From: an uncultured Lachnospiraceae bacterium
Lineage (GTDB): Bacteria > Bacillota > Clostridia > Lachnospirales > Lachnospiraceae
Reading direction: 5' to 3'
Assembly: GCA_910578085.1 (NCBI GenBank)
Contig: CAJTPM010000001.1
Coordinates: 1-56,970, forward strand
DNA length: 56,970 bases
Under the pieces are notes generated by a model. It was not told the origin of the DNA and ran no database searches. It saw only the letters and a list, made by a program, of their open reading frames with translations. Below, in pieces: positions 41,147-50,299 of the stretch (position 1 is its first letter; the number at the start of each line of letters is the position of its first letter). The translations under genes and the position numbers were made by a program.

Positions 41147-42811
41147 TCACATCTCCAGGATCACCACCTGATACCCCTGCATCCGAATCGTAAGATCCTG
41201 TATGTCCGCATCCGGGTAATTGTTTAACAGCACCCTTTTGCAGGCGGCAGGCAGCGCCACCTCCTGCTCTTCTCTCTGGAAATTTCCCATCACCAGCAGC
41301 GTCTTTTCCCCTCTCCGGTAGTACGCCATCAGATTGCGCTGCTCCTTCAGGTACGGTTCCAGCGCACCGTAGACCACAGTCTCTCTGTATGCCGGATCCT
41401 TGCGGAGTGCGATCAGCTTCTTATAAAAGTGAAAGACGGAATCGGGATCCTTCTGTTCTGCCGCGGCATTGATAGTGCTGTAGTTCGGATTGACGCGCAG
41501 CCAGGGCGTCCCTGTCGTAAAGCCCGCATGGGCTGCATCCGACCACTGCATGGGGGTGCGGGCGTTGTCCCGGCTGTAGCGGGCAATGACTTTCAGTGCT
41601 TCCTCAGCTGTCAGGCCTGCCTCCAGCGCAACCTGATACTCATCTAGCGAGGAGATATCGTCCACTTCCTCAATCGAAGAAAACGGCACATTTTCCATTC
41701 CCAGCTCCTGGCCCTGATAGATAAAAGGAATCCCGCGCAGCATAAAATATAACGCCGCCAGCATTTTTTTGCTCTCCTCGCAGCAGTCCCCCTGCGGGAT
41801 ATAGTAGGAGACGCCCCGGGGTTCGTCATGGTTTTCTATAATATTTGACAAAAGGCCGTTCTCTCCGACTCTCTCCTGTGCTTCAAAACAACAGTTTTTA
41901 TAGTCCTCCGGCGTAATGACGCCTGCATCATACCAGCCTTTTCCACTCTTGCCAAAGATCGTCTCGCTAAAATCAAACATACTGGAAAAATAGCCCTTCT
42001 CTCCAATAAAATCGGGCAGTTCCTCCTGTCTTTCCAAAAAGACCTCGCCCACAGAAAACGCATCGTATTTTTGGAACGTGCGATCCCGCATCTCCCCCAG
42101 AAATTCTCCGATACCTTCCGCCTCCGCCAGCATCTCCCTGACACTGCAGAGTCCGTCCTCCCTGTCCGGCGCATAATCATGGAAGGGAAATGCCTTTTTG
42201 ATATTCATGATCGCATCGATCCGGAATCCCGCCAGTCCCTTTTTCAGCCACCAGTTGATGTTCTTGTACACTTCCTCGCGAAGTTCTGGATTTTCCCAGT
42301 TGAGATCCGGCTGCTTTTTATGAAATACGTGCAGGTACTGCCTGTCTGTGCCCGGCAGGTCTTCCCACACGGAACCGCCGAAGTAGGAGCGCCAGTTGGT
42401 GGGAAGCTTCCCCTCCTCCTTGCGCCGCAGATAAAAGAAATTGCCGTATTTTCCGTCCGGATCCTCGCAGGCTTTTTGAAACCACTCGTGTTCATCGGAA
42501 CAGTGATTCACCACCAGATCCATCAGGATATACATATCCCGCTTTTTCGCCTCCGCGATCAGCCGATCCATGTCCTCCATCGTGCCGAAACGCGGATCGA
42601 TCCCGTAATAATCCGAAATATCATAACCCTGATCCGCAAGCGGCGATGGATAACAGGGGGATAGCCAGACAATATCCACGCCCAGATCCTTCAGGTAATC
42701 CAGTCTGCTGATGATGCCGGGGATGTCTCCGATACCGTCCCCGTTTGAGTCGCAAAAGCTTTTGGGGTAAATCTGATATGCCACTTTATCATGCCACCAT
42801 TTCTTTTCCAT
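41147..42811 (-). CDS. GH13 alpha-glucosidase (oligo-1,6-glucosidase type), copy 2
   Basis: This 554-residue enzyme belongs to the same GH13 group as its neighbour. Visible: KWWHDKVAYQIYPKSFCDSN, DLVVNHCSDEH, nucleophile Asp in GFRIDAIMNI, acid/base Glu in SVGEVFLE and the transition-state Asp in IENHDEPRG, where the usual NHDQPR glutamine is a glutamate. The change near the active site may shift substrate choice. It is first in the pair, with GAGGAGA just before the ATG, and the AraC-type gene upstream (43002-43922) on the same strand is a likely regulator. Confidence 0.94.
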   Translation of the reverse strand: MEKKWWHDKVAYQIYPKSFCDSNGDGIGDIPGIISRLDYLKDLGVDIVWLSPCYPSPLADQGYDISDYYGIDPRFGTMEDMDRLIAEAKKRDMYILMDLVVNHCSDEHEWFQKACEDPDGKYGNFFYLRRKEEGKLPTNWRSYFGGSVWEDLPGTDRQYLHVFHKKQPDLNWENPELREEVYKNINWWLKKGLAGFRIDAIMNIKKAFPFHDYAPDREDGLCSVREMLAEAEGIGEFLGEMRDRTFQKYDAFSVGEVFLERQEELPDFIGEKGYFSSMFDFSETIFGKSGKGWYDAGVITPEDYKNCCFEAQERVGENGLLSNIIENHDEPRGVSYYIPQGDCCEESKKMLAALYFMLRGIPFIYQGQELGMENVPFSSIEEVDDISSLDEYQVALEAGLTAEEALKVIARYSRDNARTPMQWSDAAHAGFTTGTPWLRVNPNYSTINAAAEQKDPDSVFHFYKKLIALRKDPAYRETVVYGALEPYLKEQRNLMAYYRRGEKTLLVMGNFQREEQEVALPAACKRVLLNNYPDADIQDLTIRMQGYQVVILEM

Positions 42812-43001
42812 GACAGTTTCTCCTCGTTTTTATTTGGGAATTTGTAATTGTTTTGTTATCCTGTCAGATGAAATCAAATGTCCGCCGGATGACACTTTGT
42901 CGCCTTCCGCTTTGATGTTCTGCTGATATGATATATTTTAATGACTGGCGCAAGATATGTCCTACAGTTATTTGATCAAAAACTACGTTATTTTGACTTA
43001 A

Positions 43002-43922
43002 TCACCTTTTCACTATGCGGTATTGCAGAGGCGTTGTGCCGGTACGGCGGCGAAATTCGCGCAGAAAATTTCCCAGATTGTTAAAGCCGCACTCCAGACA
43101 GATATCCATGACAGATAGATCCGTCTCCTCTAAAAGGCGGCACGCCTGTTTGATACGATATTCATTGACATAGGCCATGGGGGTACTGCCGATCACCTTT
43201 TTGAAAAAGCGGCAGAAATACTGCTCATTCCGGTTGATCAGCCCGGCCAGATCAGATATGCAGATTTTTTCCCGGTAGTTCTCTCTGATATAGGTTAACA
43301 CGGTCTTGATATCTTCCACCCGCCTGTCACTGGTTTTCCCGCAGGATGTGAAAAGTGCATGGGCAGACAAGACCGCCAGAATGCGCAAAAGCGCCGACTT
43401 GATATAAAGCTGGTTTGTCAGGTCTTCCGTGACGGCGCCGTCAATAAAGAGCGACTCTTCCTGCAGAGCATGGCCAAAGGAATGCATCACTTCCGAAAAA
43501 GCGCTCCGGATCGGGGCAAATGCAGGATGCCCCGGCAAAATACAGCGCGGAAAAATCACGTCCCCTTTCCGTATGGGGCCGATCAGCTGTATCTGTGTGG
43601 CGTCGCAGGCGTCAAAGCTTAAAATATGGGGGGAGAACACGACCGCATCCTCGATACAGGTATCGGCGGACTCCGCAATGATACTGTGCAGTTCGCCGGG
43701 ATTGATAAAACAGAGGCACTCGGTACGCACTGCAAACTGCTCCATATTGATTTCCAGCCGGAAATCGCCGCCGGAAAAATACAGGATCTCCACCTCGTCG
43801 TGCCAGTGGTGTTTGACTACCGTCCCCTTTCCGGCAAAACGGGTGCGGTAGATGGCACAGGGAAAAGATTTTGTGCCGTGCAGGCGGACTTCCTTTAAAG
43901 TAGGAGACAGTGAATCTGGCAT
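43002..43922 (-). CDS. AraC-family transcriptional regulator
   Basis: This 306-residue activator has an N-terminal cupin sensor domain (about 30-150; KHHWHDEVEILYFSGGDFRL, CLCFINPGELHSI) and a C-terminal double helix-turn-helix (about 205-303; NREKICISDLAGLINRNEQ, then CRFFKKVIGSTPMAYVNEYR and CGFNNLGNFLREFRRRTGTT). The start at 43922 follows GGAGG by nine bases; the longer frame adds 19 unconserved residues. It precedes two alpha-glucosidases on the same strand and probably activates them in response to a sugar. Confidence 0.92.
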   Translation of the reverse strand: MPDSLSPTLKEVRLHGTKSFPCAIYRTRFAGKGTVVKHHWHDEVEILYFSGGDFRLEINMEQFAVRTECLCFINPGELHSIIAESADTCIEDAVVFSPHILSFDACDATQIQLIGPIRKGDVIFPRCILPGHPAFAPIRSAFSEVMHSFGHALQEESLFIDGAVTEDLTNQLYIKSALLRILAVLSAHALFTSCGKTSDRRVEDIKTVLTYIRENYREKICISDLAGLINRNEQYFCRFFKKVIGSTPMAYVNEYRIKQACRLLEETDLSVMDICLECGFNNLGNFLREFRRRTGTTPLQYRIVKR

Positions 43923-44146
43923 ATCGCATTTCCTCCACAATGATTCCGCAGTACAGCACTCAAAGGTGCGGACAGGCATATTACAGCATTGCCCTTCTCA
44001 TCCACAACAATGACCCTACTTTGTAATATACGTACACTATAACGTTAAATGACAGCAAACGCAAGTCATTTTGTATAGTCAATTTAGACAATGTTTTGTA
44101 ACCATTTTTATGCTTTTCTGCCAAACAAAGGCGGTTCTGTCTATTT

Positions 44147-44299
44147 TTATAATTTTTCTCTCAGTTTAATAATCTCCTGTATCATCTCCATCTTTCCACA
44201 ATCAACCATCAAATTAAAATATTTCCCCGCTGATCCTGAAACTTTAATTAAAAAAAAGTCTCCCTGACCGATATCAAAACTTTTTACTACGATTCCCAT
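44147..44299 (-). pseudogene. N-terminal fragment of an MBL-fold (ComEC-like) hydrolase
   Basis: A 50-codon frame reads MGIVVKSFDIGQGDFFLIKV, then GKYFNLMVDCGKM, and stops. The pattern V--FD-GQGD--LI followed by --VDCG opens stand-alone ComEC-like metallo-beta-lactamase-fold proteins, often found in defence islands. The metal-binding motifs that should follow are absent. The surrounding 43980-44665 gap is A+T-rich and otherwise holds only a terminator. Confidence 0.6.
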
Positions 44300-44574
44300 T
44301 CCCGATCCTCATTCCTCTCTTTTATACACCGATATCGTAAAAATACCATAACACCTGCTGATATAAATCTTATCCTGTCAAACTATGGCAATATCAAGAT
44401 TATATAATAATTCTCTATAGTTTTCTATCCCGAATAGCGCACTAAGATACCTGCTTTCTATCTTCCTGAAATCGAGTTTCCTGAAAAGTACCAGGATATC
44501 CGGGGAAAAATGAAGATGATCCATCCTGACTAAAAAAAGTTTTTCAGTTATGGAAATTTATCTGACAAAGATAA

Positions 44575-44609
44575 AGGCATCTGATGATCGTTACAGTCGC
44601 CAGATGCCT
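44575..44609 (-). terminator. Terminator of the aldo/keto reductase gene
   Basis: On the minus strand a 9-bp stem (44601-44609 with 44575-44583) is followed by TTATCTTTG, about 60 bases after the stop. Confidence 0.5.
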
Positions 44610-44665
44610 CTTTTCGTTTTCCGCATCATATCCTGCTTTTTTGTGGCCGCCAGAATCGTAACCGT

Positions 44666-45694
44666 TTAACAGATAACTGAACCGTTACCCAGAATCTCCT
44701 GATAGTCCTCATAATTCTTCTGCAGAAGCGTCGGCGTATCCAACCCGTAAGGACATTTCGATTTACACTTCCCACAGTGCAGGCACTTTTCAATCAGCTT
44801 CATTTTTTCCTGCCACTCGGGTGTCAGCCAGGCTTCCGAGGGCGCCCTGCGAAGCATCAGGCTCATGCGGGCGCTGTTGTTGATCTCGATTCCCACCGGA
44901 CAGGGCATACAGTACCCGCAGCCGCGGCAGAACTCGCCCAGTAACTCCGCTCTGTCCTTCTCAATCAGAGCCTTTATCTCCTCCGTCATCACCGGCGGAT
45001 TCTCTATGTAGGACAAAAACTCGTCCAGTTCCTTCTCCCGCTGCACACCCCAGATCGGCAGCACATTATCAAACTGTGCAAGATAAGCATAAGCCGCCGC
45101 AGAGTTCGTAATCAGACCGCCGGAGAGCGCTTTCATCGCAATAAAGCCCATGTCAGCTTTTTTACATGCTTCCACCAGTTCCAGGTCCTTCTCGGTGGCC
45201 AGATAACAGAAGGGAAACTGCAGTGTCTCGTACAGGCCGCTCTCTATGGCTTCCTTTGCAATATTCAGTCTGTGGTTGGTGATACCAATATGCCGCACCA
45301 TACCCTTTTCCTTCGCCTCCAGCATGGCTTCATAAAGCCCGCTGCCATCCCCTGGTTTCGGACAGAAGGCCGGATTATGGAACTGGTACAGATCGATATA
45401 GTCCGTCTGGAGATTACGCAGGGAAACTTCGATATCCTTCCAGAACCCTTCCGCATTCACCGCGCCGGTTTTTGTGGCGATGACCACCCGATCTCTCATA
45501 CCCGCAAAGGCCTCGCCCACTTTTTCCTCGCTGTCCGTATAAAATCTGGCAGTGTCAAAGAATGTGACACCCCTGTCATAAGCCTTCCGTAAAAGTTTTA
45601 CCGCTTCCTCTTTGCTGATGCGCTGGATCGGCAGCGCGCCAAACGCGTTTTTCTCCACACAGAAACCTGTTTTTCCCAATGTTACTTTTGACAT
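44666..45694 (-). CDS. Aldo/keto reductase with C-terminal 4Fe-4S motifs
   Basis: This 342-residue protein joins an aldo/keto reductase barrel (about 1-240; DRGVTFFDTARFYTDSEEKV, DYIDLYQFHN, HIGITNHRL) to a ferredoxin-like tail with CRGCGYCMPCPVGIEI and CLHCGKCKSKCPYG. The tail should hold two iron-sulphur clusters, so electrons may come from ferredoxin rather than NADPH; the substrate is unknown. The start at 45694 has GGAGG five bases upstream; an earlier in-frame ATG overlaps that site. The 130-nt leader is highly structured (45700-45826). Confidence 0.92.
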   Translation of the reverse strand: MSKVTLGKTGFCVEKNAFGALPIQRISKEEAVKLLRKAYDRGVTFFDTARFYTDSEEKVGEAFAGMRDRVVIATKTGAVNAEGFWKDIEVSLRNLQTDYIDLYQFHNPAFCPKPGDGSGLYEAMLEAKEKGMVRHIGITNHRLNIAKEAIESGLYETLQFPFCYLATEKDLELVEACKKADMGFIAMKALSGGLITNSAAAYAYLAQFDNVLPIWGVQREKELDEFLSYIENPPVMTEEIKALIEKDRAELLGEFCRGCGYCMPCPVGIEINNSARMSLMLRRAPSEAWLTPEWQEKMKLIEKCLHCGKCKSKCPYGLDTPTLLQKNYEDYQEILGNGSVIC

Positions 45695-45699
45695 TTTTT

Positions 45700-45826
45700 C
45701 CTCCATTCCGAAGCGTTTTACGCTGAGGACGCGAGCAGAATTTCAGATTCTGCTCTGCGATCAATGGAATTTGTGACGCTTCGGCACAAATTCCTGGTTG
45801 ATAAAATCAGCTATCAAGCTGATTTT
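45700..45826 (-). promoter_or_regulatory. Structured 5' leader of the aldo/keto reductase, possible RNA switch
   Basis: Read on the minus strand, three hairpins precede the gene: A, a 10-bp stem (45803-45812 with 45817-45826); B, 10 bp (45766-45775 with 45785-45794) extended by 5 bp (45760-45764 with 45798-45802); C, 8 bp (45734-45741 with 45747-45754). The 9-nt loop of B (CCGAAGCGT in the RNA sense, 45776-45784) is exactly complementary to the nine bases 45708-45716 that lie three bases before the GGAGG (45700-45704). A competing local hairpin (45712-45716 with 45720-45724) uses the same bases. This looks like a two-state control of translation. The rest of the 45827-46097 gap holds no recognised gene. 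Confidence 0.6.
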
Positions 45827-46097
45827 TCAACCTTAACTCCTCTCTCCGCAATCTGTATCCTGTCCGCGGTACAAGCCTGCTCACAGACTTCGCCAGGGCC
45901 TGCTGAAATGCCGGCCTGTCATTCCGCAACCTGTCAAATCCATCTGCAGACAGTCGATCTGGCCTCTTTCTTTGCAATATCACTCATTGCTTTCGTGAAT
46001 ATCATATCACATATTTGTTGACGTAACCACCTGTACATGATAAAACATAACCAAAAAACCGCAGCATATCACAGCAACAGAAAGGATACGTCACACC

Positions 46098-46843
46098 ATG
46101 AATGAACAGCGCGTAAGGATCAGCGATATCGCAGAAGAATTGGGACTCAGCACCGCCACGGTCTCCAACGTGATCCACGGAAAAACGAAGAAGACTTCGG
46201 AAGAAACCATAAAGAGAGTACAGGCTCTGTTGGAAGAGCGCGGTTACATTCCCAGCATGGCGGGCATCCTGCTTGCGCAGAATTCCTCCAAAATTATCGG
46301 CGTTTTCATTAACGACCACGAAAAATACGAGGGACACACACTGGACGATGCCTTTATCGCCTCCTCCTTAAACTATCTGTCCACCGAAATCGAAAAGCAG
46401 GGACAGTTCATGATGGTCAAAAAAGCGAAAAAACCGGAGGAGATCATTCAGTTTGCCTCCATGTGGAATATGGACGGCCTGGTAGTGATCGGCTTCTGCA
46501 GCCAGGACTATACGTACCTGAGAAATCATATGCGGATCCCCTTTGTGGTCTACGACGGCTTCTGCGAAGAGCCGGAAAGATTTTTCATCAAATCAGCGCT
46601 GTCTTTGCCGTATCTGATTATTATGCCATCGATCTGATTCATTTTTTACAGGAAAACGGTCTTAGTGTGCCGGAAGATATCTCCGTCGCAGGATTTGACG
46701 ATATCCCGATGTGTGAGATGATCTCACCTACGTTAACCACCGTAAGGCAGGATGGCACTGCAAGGGCCGCCATGGCCATCACCAAACTACGGGAACTGAA
46801 AGGCTTCCGCTCCTCTTATCCCGACTGGTTAAAGCCTGGCTGA
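46098..46843 (+). pseudogene. LacI-family regulator with internal deletion
   Basis: The first frame (46098-46637) gives a good LacI HTH and the first half of the sensor domain (RISDIAEELGLSTATVSNVI, through PFVVYDGFCEEPERF), then runs out. A second frame picks up from about 46595 with ISAVFAVSDYYAIDLIHFLQ, ISVAGFDDIPMCEMISPTLT and TVRQDGTARAAM, the C-terminal third. Together they make about 250 residues against the usual 330-340, so roughly 80 codons are missing and the frame is shifted. The protein cannot be functional as a full repressor, although the DNA-binding domain is still encoded. Confidence 0.8.
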
Positions 46844-46891
46844 ATGATGTCGCTTTGCACCTGTGAAGAAAAACAGTACCCGGAGATTATT

Positions 46892-48397
46892 ATGAAACAG
46901 AATCACAGCTTTTTCAGAAATGTATGCAATCTGGCTATTCCCGTGGCCCTGCAGTCCATGCTGCAGTCCTCTTTTGGCATCGTGGATCAGATCATGATCG
47001 GGCAGCTAGGCAGCGTAAACATTGCCGGGGTGGGACTTGCGGTCAAATTCTCCGGCATCTTCTCCGTGGTTGTCGCCGCTTTGGGTGCTGTGGCCGGTAT
47101 CATGATTTCCCAGTATCTCGGTCAGCAAGACAGGATCGAAGTAAAGCGCAGTTTCTTCCTGAATCTGTATTTTGCTCTGGGCCTGGCTGCCCTGTTCACT
47201 GCATTGTGCCTCCTTTCTCCGGGATGGATCATGGGATTTTACACGACAGATCCCGCCACGCTTGCTGCCACCGCAGGCTATCTCCGGATCCTCTCCGGCA
47301 CCTTTTTCTCCATGGCCTGCGCGACCATGCTGTCCGCTTTGTTACGCTGTATGGAAAAGGCCTCTCTGCCGCTATATGCCAGCTTTCTTGCTGCTGCCGT
47401 CAACACTGCCCTGAACTATCTCCTGATTTTCGGCAGATTTGGTTTTCCCGCCATGGGAACTGCCGGCGCCGCCATCGCCACGGTGATCTCACAGTTTCTC
47501 AATCTGGCGCTGATGTTTTTTATGGCCATCAGGCTGTTTCACCTGTCCTCTCTCTCTGGGGCGTTTTCCTTCCGCAAAGTCCCTTTCAGCTGGAAACAAT
47601 ATGCCTCCATCCTGCTTCCAATACTGGTCTGTGAATTTTTCTGGAGTTTCGGTGAAAATGTCTACGCTGTGATCTACGGACGCCTTGGCACCGAAGCCAG
47701 CGCTGCCATGACGTTGACCGGTCCCATCTAGGGACTGATGATCGGCGCCCTCTGCGGTCTATCCCAGGCGGCTGCCGTCATCATCGGCAAAATGCTTGGA
47801 ACGGACGACAAAGACGGTGCCTATACGGCTGCAAAAAAGCTGATTCTCTACGGCTTTTCCGGCAGCTTTATCCTGTCCGCTGTGATCCTCCTGACGGGCA
47901 GATACTATGTGGAGATCTATCAGGTGGAAGATTCCGTAAAGATACTCACCAGAAATATTCTGACTGTCTATACGCTGATCGCTCCCTTTAAGATTCAGAA
48001 TATGATCCTCGGCGGAGGGATCCTGCGCAGTGGCGGAAAAACAAAATATGTGATGTTCATCGATCTGATCGGGACCTGGGTATTTGGCGTACCCCTGGGG
48101 CTTCTTGCTGCCTTTGTGCTAAAACTGCCTGTCCCTGCCGTATACTTTATTCTGTCCCTGGAGGAATGCGTACGGTTTGCCATATCCATGGTGATCTTTC
48201 GGAAAAAGGGGTGGATGACTGTGCTGCGTAAAATGCGGCATAGCAAGAGCGATTTACGGCATCCCTATAAAAACAATTGTCTATACATAGTTTCGCATTT
48301 GCAAGGGTTTCTTTTGCCAATCCTAATCTATATACCGATAATTCTCTGTTTTTATCCCGCATCAATAATAACCCCCTCATCTCTCACATTTCGATAA
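46892..48397 (+). pseudogene. MATE-family efflux transporter interrupted by a TAG codon
   Basis: A MATE exporter (Na+ or H+ antiporter for drugs) begins at 46892, with GGAG ten bases upstream (FFRNVCNLAIPVALQSMLQS, GIVDQIMIGQLG). The frame stops at TAG 47729-47731 in the sequence LTGPI-stop-GLMIGALCGLSQ, where intact members have a glutamine codon, and then continues in the same frame with a normal MATE second half. So a single C-to-T change would explain it. The downstream end runs into a truncated HEPN gene on the other strand near 48240; the tail after RKKGWMTVLRKM is not MATE-like. Confidence 0.85.
48147..48362 (-). pseudogene. Truncated HEPN-domain toxin
   Basis: From 48362 the frame reads MRDKNRELSVYRLGLAKETL, ANAKLCIDNCFYRDAVNRSC and YAAFYAA, the N-terminal half of HEPN proteins paired with MNT nucleotidyltransferases. 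After about residue 45 the frame enters the antisense of the broken MATE gene and the family match ends. The C-terminal half, with the catalytic Arg/His motif expected there, is lost. It overlaps the end of the MNT gene by 11 bases, as intact pairs often do. Confidence 0.75.
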
Positions 48398-48690
48398 TAA
48401 GGCAGATTATCAACCCAATAGTTAAAGTGCCCCTCATTCTTCACCACCGGAGAGATATAAATACCATATTTTATCAGATAATCAAATGCCCGGTCTGACA
48501 CTTTTTCCGCAAGTATGCGGTTCTCCTCTTCCGGCACATCTACCAGTATCATCAAATCGATATCCGAATTGTCTGTAAAGTCACCACGCACATAAGAACC
48601 ATACATAACAATTTTACTTAAGTCTTTCCCTAATAACTGTTGTATATCCTTGGCATATTCATAAACAATCTCTTTAATTACAACCGGCAT
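48352..48690 (-). CDS. MNT-type nucleotidyltransferase antitoxin
   Basis: This 112-residue protein has the minimal nucleotidyltransferase core GSYVRGDFTDNSDIDLMILV, with the metal-binding Asp pair in SDIDL. In MNT-HEPN toxin-antitoxin pairs such proteins block the HEPN RNase by adding nucleotides to it. GGAGGTGG lies before the ATG at 48690; the longer frame adds 16 unconserved residues. The partner toxin downstream is truncated, leaving this as an apparently orphan antitoxin. Confidence 0.85.
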   Translation of the reverse strand: MPVVIKEIVYEYAKDIQQLLGKDLSKIVMYGSYVRGDFTDNSDIDLMILVDVPEEENRILAEKVSDRAFDYLIKYGIYISPVVKNEGHFNYWVDNLPYYRNVRDEGVIIDAG

Positions 48691-48746
48691 TTTCCACCTC
48701 CATTTCAGGCTAATAACCTTTAACTTAAATTCTCTCATATAAAAAA

Positions 48747-49631
48747 TCAGATCTCAATTTCCATCCCCGTATAAAACTGCTCCACGGCAGTATCCGCTCT
48801 GTCCGATCCGCCCGGGCAGACTCTTTCACTGGAAGTTTTCTCTCCCGCACCGACAGCTGAAATGCTGCGGTTCAGTTCCCGTTTCAACAGTTCCACCGCC
48901 CGCTCCCCGGTACAGTGCCCGGTATATACCTTTTCGATACCTGTCTGCCTGATTTTTTCCGCCAGAGCAAGCACTTCCTCATCGGAAGCCTTATACAGAT
49001 GCAGCCCTCCGATCAGCGCATATACGCGCTTACCTGGGAATGTCTGCTTTACCTCCTCTATAATATGATCCGCCCCGCCGTGACAGCAGCTGTTGCAGAT
49101 CACCAAGCCCTTTTCTGTCTCAAAAACAAGGCTCTGCTCATGGGAAAAGTCGTCCGGTATCCAGGCGCCATCCTGATAACGGTACATCCCCACCTTCTCC
49201 CCCAGCCTGTCAAGCCCCTTTGTCTTATGGGGTAACAGTGTCACACCGGGCAGTAGCTCGTAATCTTCTTTTATTCTGACAAATCTGTCATGATAAGCCG
49301 CAAGAAGTCCCTCTCTGATACCGATATACTTATCTTTTTTCCTGTCATAACAGTCTTCCCCGCAACAGCTTCGAATATAGCACTTCGCGTTTTTGTTCTC
49401 CCGAAAAAAGCGTTCCATTCCGTCCGCATGGTCATAGTGGGCATGGGAGAGCACCGCAAGCTCTATCTTCTCAATCGGGATCCCAAGCTGCCTTGCGTTG
49501 TCCGCAAAAATTCCCGTAGCACCCGCATCCAGCAGGAGCAGATGCCCCTCGTATTCTATCAGCAGGGATAGCCCCCACTCTGCTTGCAGGGTATCTTTTG
49601 TGTTATTATCTGTTAAAATTTCTATTTGCAT
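48747..49631 (-). CDS. MBL-fold metallohydrolase, MptA/Mbl-like
   Basis: This 294-residue protein shows the metal ligands of the metallo-beta-lactamase fold: LSHAHYDHADG, CNSCCHGG, and TGHCTG near the C terminus, with LLLLDAGATG before them. The size and layout match the group related to dihydropterin (RFA-phosphate) synthases. The true substrate is unknown. It lies 57 bases upstream of the MNT gene on the same strand, but there is no functional link known. Confidence 0.88.
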   Translation of the reverse strand: MQIEILTDNNTKDTLQAEWGLSLLIEYEGHLLLLDAGATGIFADNARQLGIPIEKIELAVLSHAHYDHADGMERFFRENKNAKCYIRSCCGEDCYDRKKDKYIGIREGLLAAYHDRFVRIKEDYELLPGVTLLPHKTKGLDRLGEKVGMYRYQDGAWIPDDFSHEQSLVFETEKGLVICNSCCHGGADHIIEEVKQTFPGKRVYALIGGLHLYKASDEEVLALAEKIRQTGIEKVYTGHCTGERAVELLKRELNRSISAVGAGEKTSSERVCPGGSDRADTAVEQFYTGMEIEI

Positions 49632-49749
49632 TTACAGTTCCTCATAGTGGAAACTTCGCGATCCACCCGAAACGAAGGCTTCATCCTACTATCTATAGAT
49701 TTCAATATTGCCTGACAAAATATCCTCTCCATACGGCCTGATGTCTGCT

Positions 49750-49956
49750 TTACAGCTTCAACCGTAATTCCTGCCGTTCCGCACACTTTTCCGTTCCGTT
49801 AAAAAATACGACGAAATGAGGAGTAGGGATCTTTACCAATGTCCGTTTATGCATATCTTCCGATACGATCAGTTTCTCATACTCTGCAGAAATCTCTCCG
49901 TCTTCTGAAATCCCATGCAATTTAAATAATATTGAAATAAAAAGCACAGATTTCAA
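49750..49956 (-). pseudogene. Internal fragment of an Rpn-family nuclease
   Basis: The piece LVKIPTPHFVVFFNGTEKCA then ERQELRLKL matches the conserved P-P-FVVFYNG block of Rpn-type putative transposases. It stops after LRLKL and no other parts are nearby, so it is a relic. Confidence 0.6.
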
Positions 49957-50299
49957 TCGAAATAAGACGGGAATACTCCCAGAGAATACAGGTTATGCTG
50001 TAGAAATTCCAACAGAATATATGCTTTTGAAAATAGAGTAACAGTATATTTCGGATTTTGCAAGCAAAATTTGAGGCTAAACGGCCCTGCTGGTATCAGT
50101 TCAGTCTGCTGGCCTATCTTTCCTTATCTTCATTGTGACATGGGAAAGGAACCTTTGTCTCAAAAACGGATTATATCGAGAAGGCAATGGGGGCGGAGGG
50201 AAGTTTTATCAAATCCTGTCAGCTGATAGGGGCTGTTCCCGGTACGAAGATCATACTGCTGCAGAAATTCTGTCAGCCCTTTTTATTTATTTTTGCATA
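49957..50299. other. Gap with gene remnants only
   Basis: No intact gene. The plus strand has an open stretch ending at about 50041 (KTGILPENTGYAVEIPTEYM then LLKIE) and another near 50160-50285 (DYIEKAMGAEGSFIKSCQLI) that look like C-terminal scraps of lost proteins. I do not recognise either. Confidence 0.35.

Noticed and set aside
47729..47731. TAG read as pyrrolysine in the MATE gene
   Set aside because: No pyl genes are seen, and related proteins have glutamine at this site; a point mutation is simpler.
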